Shown here: piece after piece, positions 46,256 through 57,360 of the stretch
Layout: every line of letters starts with the position of its first letter
How positions within the stretch are numbered: the stretch's first letter is position 1
Source of the DNA: Lithospermum erythrorhizon
Taxonomy: Eukaryota > Streptophyta > Magnoliopsida > Boraginales > Boraginaceae
DNA: 64,000 bases
Assembly (NCBI GenBank): GCA_019722365.1
Contig: JADFUC010000388.1
Coordinates: forward strand, 620,001 to 684,000
Direction of reading: 5' to 3'
Notes under the pieces: generated by a model
Told to the model about the DNA's origin: nothing
The model's database searches: none
Seen by the model: the letters and a program-made list of their open reading frames with translations, nothing else
Position numbers and translations under genes: made by a program

Positions 46256-48707
46256 ATGGATAATAAAAGAGTTATTGGTAGACTTGTTATCCCAAGGAAG
46301 GGTCCTGGTATACGCGATAAGTGTGCAAAGGAGGATGAAAATGCTCAGTTCTGCAACCGAATTGGTTGCAATGGCAGACTTAACCATGCGAAAGGTATTC
46401 GAATTAGATGCTCAGAGAAAACAAAACCCCTGACTCCACCTAGTGGATCTTCGAATAGGAAGGAAATTGCTAAAACCCCTTCAACCGCTGGAGCTGATAT
46501 TGGCAATAGTAAAAGATCACCGACTCAAAGGAGGTTAAATTCTCATCTGAAGCCGGAAAAGGGTGGTCTCAATGGTGCCACAGAGCAGATTGGTGTTTCC
46601 AATTCCACTACACGGGTTCATAGAGTTATTGGAACAGGAAATAATGAAATTGGCTGTGGTAAAACTAAATTGTCAGGGGTCGGAAGCTCTTCAGTTTCAT
46701 CCTATGATAGGCCTTGGAGAAAGTCTCCTGCGATTTCAGGCAATGGAAAGCAAAACACATCTTCACTACCATCCGTGTCCTCTTCATCCAAAGTTAGTAG
46801 AAGTGTGGGTAGCTATCCTTTAATAAATGTGAAGTGCAGCAGAATATCTGATGCAATCCCTGGAAGCCCGACTGAATCCAAAGTTGTTAAAAGGGGTGAA
46901 ATAAGACAGAGAGATCCTGATGGAGAAAGTAGTTCATCTGGAAGAGGAAAGAAATTAACTGGTCACTCGACTTACGAAGGGACTTTGCCACAACCTAAGA
47001 GTCGCATTTCCATAGCTGATGTAAGATCTAGTAGAAGGTGGAATTCTGGTACAAGTATAAGTCCTGGCTCATTAACAAATGGGAGGTCAAGGCAAATAAA
47101 CGATAGGGTTACACATTCTGATCGAGGCAAGAGAAGCAATCTATCACAAGATAATTCCACCTTAACGATCCAGGGATCTCGTCGATGTCAAACACCAAAT
47201 AATTCAGAGGTGAATGCTTCATATCGGAGGAGACCGGCAGGATCTTCAAGTCATGCAAGTTCTGCATCTACTAGTGTTGGTAGTGATGTACTTGGTTCCA
47301 TTCAATCTACATCCACAGAGGTTGGGAACACTCGTTTCAGGAATCGTGATGCCTTCTGGCAGTATAACATTGATGATATTGCTGAGGTATTTTCCTTGCT
47401 CAAACGTAACACATGAGAGATTGGATCCAATTTTGTGCATCTTTTGTTTTAGTTCTTTTTCCCACTTTAACTTCTGCCATTCGTTAGGTACTAATGGAAC
47501 TTGAGAGAATTGAACAAAATGATGAGATGACATATGAGGTTAACATACTACACATTAGCTGGTGTTGTTTCTGCATTTTAGAGTTTGATAATTAATTGTT
47601 GATTTTGGAATTTTGGCTTACAGAGATTACTTTCTCTTGAGACCAACTTATTCCTCAGCAGCCTAAATGTCTTTGATCAGCATAGGGATATGAGGATGGA
47701 CATTGATAACATGTCATATGAGGTATGTGACTGTTTCCGCTAATGTACTGACTCTTGTTCTTTACACTATCACTTTCTTATATTGTTCTTGTATTTCATA
47801 TAATTATGATCTGGGTTGTTTTCTTTGCATGCTCTTTTCGGTATCCATGTTTCTCTCCAATAATTTTACAGTTTGTTTTCGAAAAGTAGATTTGTTCCAT
47901 TTGACTATATCTTCACTTTAATATGGATGTGGGGTCTTTAAACAGGAATTATTAGCTCTAGAGGAGAGAATGGGTACCGTGAGCACAGCTCTCTCTGAAG
48001 AAGCAATAACAAAATGCCTGCAGAGAAGCACCTACCGCCCTCACTCTTCAGATGAGGCACACTTCGGCTCTGGCCGTCAAAATGACATCAAATGCAGTAT
48101 TTGTCAGGTACAAAATACCCAATAATGTTACAAGTACCGTTTATGTTCTGAATTTTCTAGGATTGTCAATATTTACCCAGCGTCTACATGATTGTGAAAC
48201 TTACTGAATCTAGCAGAAGTTGATGTCAGAATAGATATCTTGCTACATTCATAGCCAAAGAACAAGGAGCCTCTATGGTTTCTGAGCCTAATTTGGAGTT
48301 ACTAGTTAGCAATTCTGTCTTGAGATTTGTCTGTATGTTCTGCCAAATTTCCCATTTGTGTAAACTCACCGAGTCCTACAGAAGATTGTCGTGGCACTGA
48401 TATCTCCCATTCCTCTATAGGAGGGCGTTTGAGATCTCTGATCTCAAGCTATAGTTCAGAACTGCAGTACTTCTTCAATTTGCTATCATGATTTGATACT
48501 CAAAAACAAGTATTGCGATTGATTATTGCTCAGTGTGACGCAGTATTATTGTTTCTTTTGCAGGAGGAGTACGACGCTGGAGATGAAATCGGGAACTTGG
48601 GATGTGAACATAGTTACCACATACAGTGTATAGAGCATTGGCTGCGGGTGAAGAATTGGTGTCCTATATGCAAGGGTTCCGTGGCCGGGACAGATTCATC
48701 ATCCTGA
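46256..48707 (+). CDS. JUL1: RING-H2 E3 ubiquitin ligase, JUL1-like
   Basis: Exons 46256-47386, 47488-47538, 47624-47722, 47946-48107 and 48564-48707 join in frame to 528 residues. The N-terminus MDNKRVIGRLVIPRKG followed by AQFCNRIGCNGRLN matches JUL1/At5g24870-type ligases. The middle is long, Ser-rich and low in structure. A helical segment follows (DAFWQYNIDDIAEVLMELER, then RLLSLETNLFLSSL). The RING-H2 (C3H2C3) is split over the last two exons: CSICQ, then CEHSYHIQCIEHWLRVKNWC and PICK. In Arabidopsis JUL1 is linked to JAV1 turnover and to microtubule control in stomata; transfer of that role is inference. I start at 46256 because TTGCAG at 46240-46245 is a good acceptor of a leader intron; the in-frame ATG at 46220 would lie in that intron. 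Confidence 0.88.
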
Positions 48708-49429
48708 ATCCATCATACTTCATAAGCGTTGGCTTGTAGCTTTGTGTTTGGGAAGTCAAAGGGCCTCCCACATACCTCAGATCATAAACTTCTGTACAGT
48801 TTATTGCTTTACATTCATTTTCAATTATGTTTGGCTGAGCTTTTTTTGAAGTATAAGCAGCACTCTTGCAGAAGAAAAACTTAGATTTTGAAAGCTTTTT
48901 TTCTGTTAGTAGTGGCTGATTGAAAAATGCTTAGCCAAAAATATTAGATAGTGATTCCAACTTGTAATCAGAACATATTTTCAGATACTATCTCAGTTCC
49001 AGATTCAAGATGCTTCAATATACTAATGAGAAATTTCTAAGCTCCTTAAGTCTGTAGAGAAGCCTCCATACTGATTTTTTATTGCTCTCATTAACTTCAT
49101 AGTTGTAAAGTGCTCAACAAATAGTAGTCATGAGAAATATCATTTAGGTGCACACCTTTATAGTTCATATTAAAATGGTTGTTGAAAGGCATCTTAGACA
49201 CACACACAAACTCCAGTTTTATTTAGTAATTGGAAGTATTATTTATATGTTGATAGTTTTGCTATGGTGTTGAGGTCTTGTTTTCAAGCCTGCCTGGATT
49301 ACCCTTTTTTCTGGAACTTTTCAAGTAGAAGGAAATGGTACAAGAGAATTTTGTCTTCCCCTTCCAACCTAAATATTATTATCCTAAAATATTGTTCAAT
49401 TTGTTTTTTCAATGAACATTAGCAAATTT

Positions 49430-49615
49430 GGCAATCTTAATTAATACACAAGTTCAATTTTAATCAAGATTATCATGTAAATAGGAAGTAAGTTGAACAT
49501 ACTAGACTTTGATATATTTGTCACAAAATAGTATACAACAAATTAACAAAACATTTGAGCTCAAAATTTAATAAGTCAAAACATTAAATTTTAAAAAGAT
49601 AATCTTTTTAAGGAT
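49430..49615. repeat. Recurring AT-rich element, single diverged copy
   Basis: It contains TTGATATATTTGTCACAAAA, GTATACAACAAATTAACAAA, TTGAGCTCAAAATTTAA and AAGATAATCTTTTTAAGGA, in the same order as the copies in VAMP711 intron 1 and upstream of LIF2. It lies between the JUL1-like gene and the tRNA. Confidence 0.55.
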
Positions 49616-49670
49616 GAAAGGAGTTTTATTGCAACCTAAATGGTAGGGATTGCGACTTGGGATATTTAAA

Positions 49671-49768
49671 AATGTAACAAAAGAAACTAAACGGAATTGA
49701 GAATTTGAAAAGAATGAAAGTGTGCGTCAAATGTAACAAAAGAAACTAAACAGAATTGAGAATTTGAA
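49671..49768. repeat. 39-bp direct repeat beside tRNA-Gly, 59 bp apart
   Basis: AATGTAACAAAAGAAACTAA followed by ACGGAATTGAGAATTTGAA (ACAGAA.. in the second copy) occurs twice. On the minus strand each copy carries a TTTT run; the one nearer the tRNA, about 30 bases past its 3' end, is a likely Pol III terminator. The repeat gives a duplicated terminator-like segment. Confidence 0.8.
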
Positions 49769-49770
49769 GC

Positions 49771-49842
49771 TGCGTCTGCCGGGAGTCGAACCCGGGTCTA
49801 TTGCTTGGAAGGCAATTATCCTAACCGTTGGACTACAGACGC
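49771..49842 (-). tRNA. tRNA-Gly (anticodon UCC)
   Basis: A full cloverleaf can be folded. The acceptor stem is GCGTCTG paired with CAGACGC and discriminator A. The anticodon stem is ATTGC/GCAAT with loop CTTCCAA, giving anticodon TCC. The T arm is CCGGG-TTCGACT-CCCGG. The A box (TAGTCCAACGG) and B box (GGTTCGACTCC) are intact and there is no intron. CCA is not encoded, as expected for a nuclear tRNA gene. Confidence 0.96.
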
Positions 49843-50335
49843 TTCAATGAAATAAACTTGCTTTGATTCAATTACAAGCTCATTCAATATAGAATTTACA
49901 AAAGAAATTCAAAGAAGTAAAGGGGGATTCATCTGTGAGATGAATGAATTTGGCCTTGAGATTGAAAGTTCAAGCTTGGAGTAGTGATTACAGATTGAAT
50001 TTTTAAGGTAGAGATTAGGAGTTGAAACTTTATAATCATATTTTTAAGAGAAAAGATACATCTTAGTATTTGCATTTATAGGCAAATAAACTCATACTGA
50101 GCAATGAGGCCATCAGAATGCCAAGCTTAAAATTAAATCATTAACCTTTTGGAGATATGAAGTTGAAGCAATTGTTTTACATACGATGCACTACAATAAT
50201 AACCGAGAATCTGATGTTCTTCGAGCTACATTAACTTAAAATATTCAATATGAAGAAACTAGGAGAAAAGTTGTGCTTGAAGAGGAGCGATGACAGGCCG
50301 TGGTGATTAGTCTTGGACAAGTACAATGTTAACAT

Positions 50336-53300
50336 TCAGTATGGACGATGTCTATGTCCCTGGCCACTATCGTTACCCTGCCTTCTCCATGTGAGGTTGC
50401 CACCACCTCTTTTTGCACCTCTTCCGATACTATTACCACCATTGCTGCCCCTACTAGTAAATTGAGGTAGAGGAGTAGTGAAGGGCTGGACTCCTGGTTG
50501 TTGCCTGCAGAAGAATTTGTAGTGTCATTTGTCAGGAAAAAAGAAAAATGCATATATGTATACAAGTGGCTAGCTGATAGGTTCAAGCCGGCGAGGCATA
50601 CAAATTTATTGTCTCTTCCAACAATCATCAAGAATGAAGCCACCAATCGGCAAAGGGCATATATGACTCTTCAACAACTAGATTAGTTCACTTCCAACGC
50701 CAAGAATTGGGAGTTGCAATGGCACATTATTCATCGGTGCATGTTGATTCAAGGGTACATATAGGTTGTCTATCCAGAAACAATAAACATTGTGTATAGG
50801 AGGTGTCCACATATAAAATGTAGTGAATGTGTATTATATTCCCTAAGCATACTTTGCACAACGCAGGCTAAAAATTTAAGCTATATGACATACTTGACAT
50901 GCCAATAGAATTCAGGAAAATAAATGCATGCTTATGTATGAATTATGATCGGTTCAATTGATTTGGTTTACTGGTGAAGATTGTCATGTGGTGGCACATA
51001 AGATGGATAAAATGCAAAAGATCACTGTGTACTCCCTAAAAGGATCAAAGCCAATCTAATCTGTTTTAAGTTGACATCAAGAATGGCACTAGTGGAACCC
51101 TACATATCTTACATACACTGACACACATTTGAGCATGCAGCCATGATGTACCGGAGGCTTGCTTTTCCGGAGCAAAATCTATAAATGGTTCATACTGGGT
51201 GTCGGAAGAGTATCGATTTTGTAGTATTTGATAAGTATAAAAATAAACATAAGGAATATAATGGGCTTACAGAACATAACCAACTCGTCCATCGGGAAGA
51301 AGCATTGGCATCATGGTCATCCCAGCAGGAGAAGGAGCACCCCCATATATTACTGGCTGCAAAGGAGAACAACATTAGCATTGCATAAAAGCAAGCAGAA
51401 AAGATAGGAATTACCAGGATATTTATTGGGATCTAAAATGAAATAATAATAAAACTAGTACAAAATTTCAGAAAAATCCTGCTGATGACCCCACAATGAA
51501 ACCTCCAAATCTCAGATATTTGGCAACAATGAGCGTCACCTGAGCAAAACATGAAGCGCCAAAGCCAGCACCATAGGCACCACCAGCCAAACCAAAATTG
51601 ACAGGAGGAGCATAACTTGGAAGCAAATGGGAAATTTGTGCAGTGGAACCAGCAACTGGCTTGTGCTCAGCCTGAGGCCGTGCGAAGGAGCACTCTAGCA
51701 CTCGACCTAGAAAAAGAACACAAGAAATTTAAAATCACTATAAGCTATCTTCAACACATAAAAGCAAACTCCGCATTAAGTAGAGTTGACTTCAAGTTTA
51801 CTTTGTACTAAGTGAAATAATTGATTAATAGGTATTAGGTCTAGTAGAAAGTGATATTCTTATAAGGTGCCAGACTCTGCTTTTTCTGAAAAAGACAGCA
51901 GCTTATAAGTTTATAATGCTGCAGAAAAAGTCTAGAGAACATAAATCACTAATTAGCTGCCGAAAAAGTCAGGCAACACCCTCTTAGAGGTAGAAGTATA
52001 TAGAAATAGCTAGCATTCACAATTGTGATCATGCCTTTGGAGCTGCAACATGTATATGGACATGTGTGTGTGTATTTTTCTGCCGCACGACTTTTTCTAC
52101 ATAAGATTTACAACAATGAATCTGTATCTATTGCAATACGATTTTCACTCAGCCACACACCCTATTAGAGGCAGAAGTTTTAATTTGATGGCCATCACTA
52201 ACAGTTACAATCATGCCTTTGATACTGCAATATATATTGATTATATAGGTTATATAGAAGAGTTACAATAAAAACTTTGTAGGGATGGCAATGCAGTAGA
52301 TTCATGATTACTAGAGCACCTATCATATTCAACAGTGGAATGCACCAAATATATAAAAATGATACGTTTAAAACATTGGAAGAAGAAAAGAATAGGTAAC
52401 ACTCTGTAAAAATTAACAAAAAACGAAGGTCAGAGGTTGCAATTTAACAAGTGTAAAGTTAAACTCTCACCATCCAATTCATATGAATTTGTACTTTTTA
52501 CTGCTTCCATTGCACCTGAACTCTCCGAAAAATGAACGAAACCGATTCTATTTTTCTCTTGCCCAGGCCTTGCTGTAGGCAAAACAATTTTAGTGATATT
52601 TCCATGATGCTTAAATAGATTCTTTAGATGGTCCTGAGTGACATTCTCCGGAAGATTCTTAACATAAACCGCCTTCCCCTGCATGCATCAGTGGCCGTGT
52701 GATAATAATAGTTCATTCAAGAATCAATGACACAATTCAGGACCCAATCCACCTACTTATGCATAAGCTCCTAGCATATTATTGAAGATATATAGACTAC
52801 TTTGAACTATGATAAAAGATATTTCCTACAAATAGACAGATTATCCCTCTTTCCCTTCAAGCAATGGAGAAGTCTGGAAAATGATAAAGACCTGAGAAGC
52901 AGACGACTCGGTGTTTTCTGAGTCAGCCCAGCTCACAGTTGGAGCTTTATTTTCGAGTTTGAACATTGGCTCCATCATCTTCTGCCTTGAGTATTCGGCA
53001 CACGCATGATTATAATACTTTACAAAGGCACATCTTTTATGATTACTTGAATTCTTCAAATCCTACAATCCAATTTAAGAATGGTGAAACTTCAATGGAA
53101 ACAGTAATCTAAAATCGAAATCCTGAATATCAAACAAAAATGATGGTATATGACCAAAGCCTTTACCAGCTCCACAGAAGTAACTCCTGGACCTAGCTCT
53201 GACACAGCTTCCTTCAAATCTTCAGCATCCCAGCTATCAGGGAGATTACTTATACATAACCGATGTTTCGCTTGCGATGTCGAACATCTTATTCTCTTCC

Positions 53301-54283
53301 CCTGGCGCAGAAGAGGAAAACAACACATCACTATCAGTACTTCAAGATCATGATAGAGAATAATCAAATGCACAGTAGAAATAAAAGAAAGATAAAACTG
53401 GAAAAAAACAAATAGACGGTGTTTGGCTGAACTTTTTTATTAAACTGAATTAGAAAAAAGCTCCTAATGAATATTGCATAGCTTCTTTTTGGGAGCCTAT
53501 CAGTAACCTTGTTAGACGAAAACTGAGTTTGATGATGGAGTTTTAGTAGAGCTCAAGCAAACAACCACAAAGATCCTATAAGCTCATCAAAAGAAGCTAG
53601 GCTAAACACCCTATGCTATGGGGTAGACATGTTTTACATCAGATAGAATCCTACCTTCATTTCTGTATTATTGAGCTTTTCAATTGCCATTGATGCCAAT
53701 TTTACACTACGAAAGGTCACAAAAGCATAGCCCTTGTTCTCCCCACCTTTTCCCTTCATTATTCTAACCTGTTTCACCAATAAACAAATGTGTCAGACTT
53801 CATTGAAGTTGTTAATAGTCCAGCTAATAAGAAAGGGCCCACCTCTGTAACTTCCCCTATTGAATTACAAAAATGCCTCAGATCTTCCTCAGATGTATCT
53901 TGGGGGAATCCACCAATATATACATCAGAACCCTGGGGAGGAAGGGCAAGAAGCTCGGCATGCTTCTTACTCTCACCATCATCTACAACCTTAGAGTCAC
54001 TTTCAAAGAAGGGTTTTTCAGCTTCAACCACATCAGCATTATCAGCCTCCTCATCAACTTCCTCTTCCTCTTCCTCTTCCTCTTCCTCTTCCTCTTCTTC
54101 TTCTTCTTCTTCTTCGGACACATCTTCTTCTTCATATTCTACTTCATCCATTATGTCTTCATTGCCATTATCCTCATAAAGATCTACCTTCTCAGCATAC
54201 TCATTCAATTTCTCAGGTTCACCATGTTTCTCAGCTTCACCTGCCTCAAAAGCTGGAGACACACATGCTTTCTCCTTTGACAT
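50336..54283 (-). CDS. LIF2: hnRNP Q/SYNCRIP-like protein, LIF2-like, three RRMs
   Basis: Nuclear RNA-binding protein; Arabidopsis LIF2 partners the Polycomb protein LHP1. Exons, in order: 53843-54283, 53655-53768, 53167-53301, 52892-53062, 52471-52678, 51540-51706, 51271-51356, 50336-50504. They join in frame to 496 residues, almost exactly the family length. The N-terminus is acidic with a long Glu run (about residues 53-75). RRM1 (about 120-195) has DVYIGGFPQD and KGYAFVTF. RRM2 (about 200-285) has LCISNLPDSW and CAFVKYY, then YSRQKMMEPMFKLENKAPTV. RRM3 (about 298-375) has AVYVKNLPENVTQ and RIGFVHF. The tail is Gly/Ala/Pro-rich with MTMMPMLLPDGRVGYVL and ends in an RG-rich HRHRPY. I start at MSKEKACVSP (54283); an upstream in-frame ATG at 54331 has no family support. 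A non-coding first exon may lie near 54862-54889 or further up. Confidence 0.93.
51880..52240. repeat. Diverged direct repeat in LIF2 intron 5
   Basis: AACACCCTCTTAGAGGTAGA..ATCATGCCTTTGGAGCTGCAA at 51975-52050 recurs as CACACCCTATTAGAGGCAGA..AATCATGCCTTTGATACTGCAA at 52150-52232, about 180 bp apart. Short related pieces (AAAAAGTC, CAGCTTATAAG) precede it. It is clear of the splice sites. Confidence 0.55.
54058..54117. repeat. GAA/GAGGAA microsatellite encoding the LIF2 acidic tract
   Basis: On the plus strand CTTCCTCTTCCTCTTCC repeats pass into CTTCTTCTTCTTC. On the coding minus strand they give an uninterrupted Glu run of about 23 residues. The length is likely to vary between individuals. 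Confidence 0.9.
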
Positions 54284-55669
54284 CTTATGATTATAAACAA
54301 GTATGCTTGAAAAGAACTGTGAACAAGGCACAGACGCCAGAAGAGTTCATTGGAGGAAGTACATCAATAATCTATGGTGGAAAGAAAATGAAAAACCAAT
54401 AGGAACTGTAAGGTTTTAATTCTGGCATTGATATGGCTTCAAGGTTTAATTTGATAATTGTAGATAAAGAAATTAATTTGATAATTGTAGATAAAGAAAT
54501 ATAGATACAATGCCGGGGTAAATAATAAACAGAATGGGAGCCCCAAATGGGAAATTCAATGATCATGATGCTGATGCATAGCATGAAGAGAAATTTCTGA
54601 AAACAAGCACTGTAGCTATGACCATGAATTATTTATACTTAATGTGCTACAAATATAAATAGAGAATTGTACTAAACCCCGCATAATGCGATAGTGAAGT
54701 GGCGTGATATGTATTATCAGGAAACCAGCAGTATGTATTAATTAATAACAGGCAGAGAACTGTCCAAAGACCAAATTATCAGATTTAGCAGAATGAGACT
54801 GTTGCCTCAGAAAGAGGCAAGGCAGGAATTTCCAGTGTCACAAATAGAGTATCAGATCCAAGTTAACGTACCGCTCTGTGGAACTTCCTGCAACACAATT
54901 ACAAAGAAGAGAATCAGCATGGAAAAACATGGACACAAGAAAACAGGAAATCCCCGAGCAAAGGATTTCAAAAAAATAGATTATAACTAGAAAGAGAATA
55001 GAAACGACAAATAAAAATTCAATAAGCATAACGAAATTGGTATTTATCATAAAAAGAAGTGCATCAAAGATACTTATCATGTACATGTCATGGTGATGAC
55101 TGATGGCTCAACCAAGAAATTGCATTATCCTTCTATAAGTCTGCACAACAATTCAATTTTCTTATCCTTTTCTTATTTATCTTCTTGCCGCTTCCTTTCA
55201 ATGGGGTTTTTACGTTAAGGAATGTTGTTGACAGTCAAAGTCCCCTATCAACCTTGCCTGTTTTTGTTTTGTCTCACCGTCATTATAATTATTCCCATTA
55301 CTGAGGCAGTATGGCAAGGTTCAGGAGTCCAGCTACCATTTCTACTAGCAAGATATTACTCATGGTTGGCTTATAAGAGAATCTGATGTTCTATTCATAT
55401 AAATTAATGAAACGAGAACCTACATCAACAATTTTCATTTCTAAAAAAGTGGAGCACTTTATATCTTATGACACCAAATATAAAATTATAGAAACCACCG
55501 CATTGGTGTACTTTATCCATCAAATATAGTACCAAGATAGTTATATTTTGATGAGAAATGCAATCACATTGCCTCACATAAAAAGACTACAAAGACTTCA
55601 AACCAATCTCGCAACACTCTTATATGGATTCAAACATCAATTCTTCCTTCTAAGTCAACCACCAGCTGT

Positions 55670-55860
55670 AGCAAACTTTGTAGCCGTAAATGATACACAC
55701 AACTTCGATTCAAATCAGATCTATCATAGCAACAGTAAAGAACACTAAAACACTACCATTTGATATACATTTCACCAAATATCAAGCTGACATATACAAA
55801 AATACAGTCCAAAAGCCAACAATGAGATTTCAAAACTGGACAATTTGTTAAACCCAAGCT
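55670..55860. repeat. Recurring AT-rich element upstream of LIF2
   Basis: CTTTGTAGCCGTAAATGATA, ACTTCGATTCAAATCAGAT, TTTGATATACATTTCACCAA, CATATACAAAAATAC and TTTCAAAACTGGACAATTTG follow in the same order as the VAMP711 copy at 10670-10865, which starts CTTTGTAGCTTCATTAACAC. It lies 1.4-1.6 kb upstream of the LIF2 ATG, probably in the 5' leader intron. Confidence 0.7.
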
Positions 55861-55881
55861 AAAATCTTAAATCTAATTCTT

Positions 55882-56196
55882 TTATGGTCTGTTTGGATCG
55901 GGTGAAGATAGTTAAATCAAGGTAGGTGAACATAGTTGAGCTGAATCTGATGAATATTCTACAAATGTTGTTAGAATACTATTTTATTTGTCAACGTAAC
56001 TCAAAGTAGTGAAATATAACTAAAAATACCATTAAACTACATTACACCTTATTCGAGGTTAAAGAAAATAGTGTAGATCTAGCTGAATCGAAATGAATCA
56101 TTTAACCATCATTAACAAAATAGAACTCAAACGGGATGAACTTAAAATTTAACGTACTCATTTACCTACTTTCACTTCAATCCAAACATACCATTA
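55882..56196. mobile_element. Tourist-like (PIF/Harbinger) MITE, 309 bp, TTA target site
   Basis: The element 55885-56193 starts TGGTCTGTTTGGATCGGGTG and its reverse-complemented end starts TGGTATGTTTGGATTGAAGT; both continue into GTGAA..TAG. It is flanked by TTA on both sides (55882-55884 and 56194-56196), the PIF/Harbinger target. The AT-rich core has no coding capacity. Confidence 0.75.
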
Positions 56197-57360
56197 TCAA
56201 GAAACCAATAAAGATTCAAGCTTTAACAAATTAAATTTATGTATAAATAAAAAATTAATTAAACTTCCTAAAAATGGAGCAAATCTGATGAATTGAAAGC
56301 TCTAAATAAACAAATTGTAGCTGGATTTGTTCGATGTGATGATTATATAGAGGGAATCTTCAAGGTAATGCTCTGCTATTGTGGAGGCTTGAATTGAAAA
56401 GAATATTGGGTGTTTTATATGAGGAAATAAAAATGATTGGGGTGAAGAAGATATGAACTAATAAGTTGAGGGACGGGGGAGGGGGGAGGGGTGGCTGAGT
56501 TGTTATATGTTTGAGGGAAATGACTATTTTGCCCCCCATTTTTAAGTATAGCAGTCACAAAAATTATATTCTAACAAAATAGCTTATTTCAGCATTTCAA
56601 AAATCAAAATCACTATTTGGGTGTGTGTATATTGGTTCAGAGGGGAGGGGGGTTTATTTATTTTCACCAAATAATTGGTAGTGAAGAAAAATGTGATAGG
56701 AGATTGGACACCTCGTTTTATGGTGGAACTATTTTCATGCATCACGAGTGAACACGATCGTACATTTTATATAGTCGGTATTTTTTTAGCACAAGAAAGA
56801 AACCAATTATGTAAATTACACTGTCGGTCTATAGTTTCGACAGATGCATGGATGGTTTCATGCGTGAAAATTTATTCCATAAAATCTTGATTTGACTTGT
56901 AAAAATCGATTCAATTCTACATTGTCTGAATCGAGGTCAAACCTCAATTTTAAGCATGATGTAACTCTAATAGAAGGTTTGATCCGACTTGAACTATACA
57001 AGTTTATAAAAAAATTCAATCCTCACTTTTTTTTCCTATTTCTTTAATGATTCTTGGTGTGTATAATTTCCAAAAATAAATGACACTTGGAGTGTTGGCT
57101 GCTGTGCTTGTAATTGTTAACTCGTATATGAAAAATATGATATTTTCACGCATGAATCCATCACTTGAGTATGACTTAAATTGCCTTTAGATCTATTGTT
57201 CTTGTCTCTATGTTTAAATTGTTTATTTGTTGTTCTTCTGGTTTGTTTTTCAAAGATACACAAATTTTTTATCAGAGTATATATATATAAAAAATTGGGT
57301 CTCTGCATTACTCTGGGCTTGTTATACACACAATTAAAAACAATCAAATAAAGCATAAAT
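56197..57360. other. Presumed LIF2 promoter and repeat flank
   Basis: On the minus strand CTCTATATAATC at about 56345-56356 is a plausible TATA box for the LIF2 transcript. Further out are a G-rich run at 56465-56495 (ACGGGGGAGGGGGGAGGGG), GGGAAATGACTATTTTGCCC, and CACTATTTGGGTGTGTGTAT followed by another G-rich run (56613-56655). These are the same modules as at 41500-41650. No gene was seen. Confidence 0.45.

Larger units (their letters stand above)
48708..49770. other. 3' flank of the JUL1-like gene
   Basis: It holds the 3' UTR (about 48708-48850) and AT-rich DNA. A copy of the recurring AT-rich element is at 49430-49615 and a direct repeat at 49671-49768; no gene was seen. Confidence 0.5.

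Noticed and set aside
53790..54179. 129-residue Ser-rich open frame on the plus strand
   Set aside because: It is the exact antisense of the Glu-rich LIF2 exon; the Ser run is the complement of the GAA microsatellite.
53873..54280. 135-residue Phe/Leu-rich frame that looks like a membrane protein
   Set aside because: Also antisense to the LIF2 first exon; the Leu/Phe pattern comes from CTT/CTC repeats.
54284..54331. Upstream in-frame ATG for LIF2 (start MPCSQFF)
   Set aside because: The added residues are hydrophobic and unlike the acidic start of the family; the ATG at 54283 fits better.
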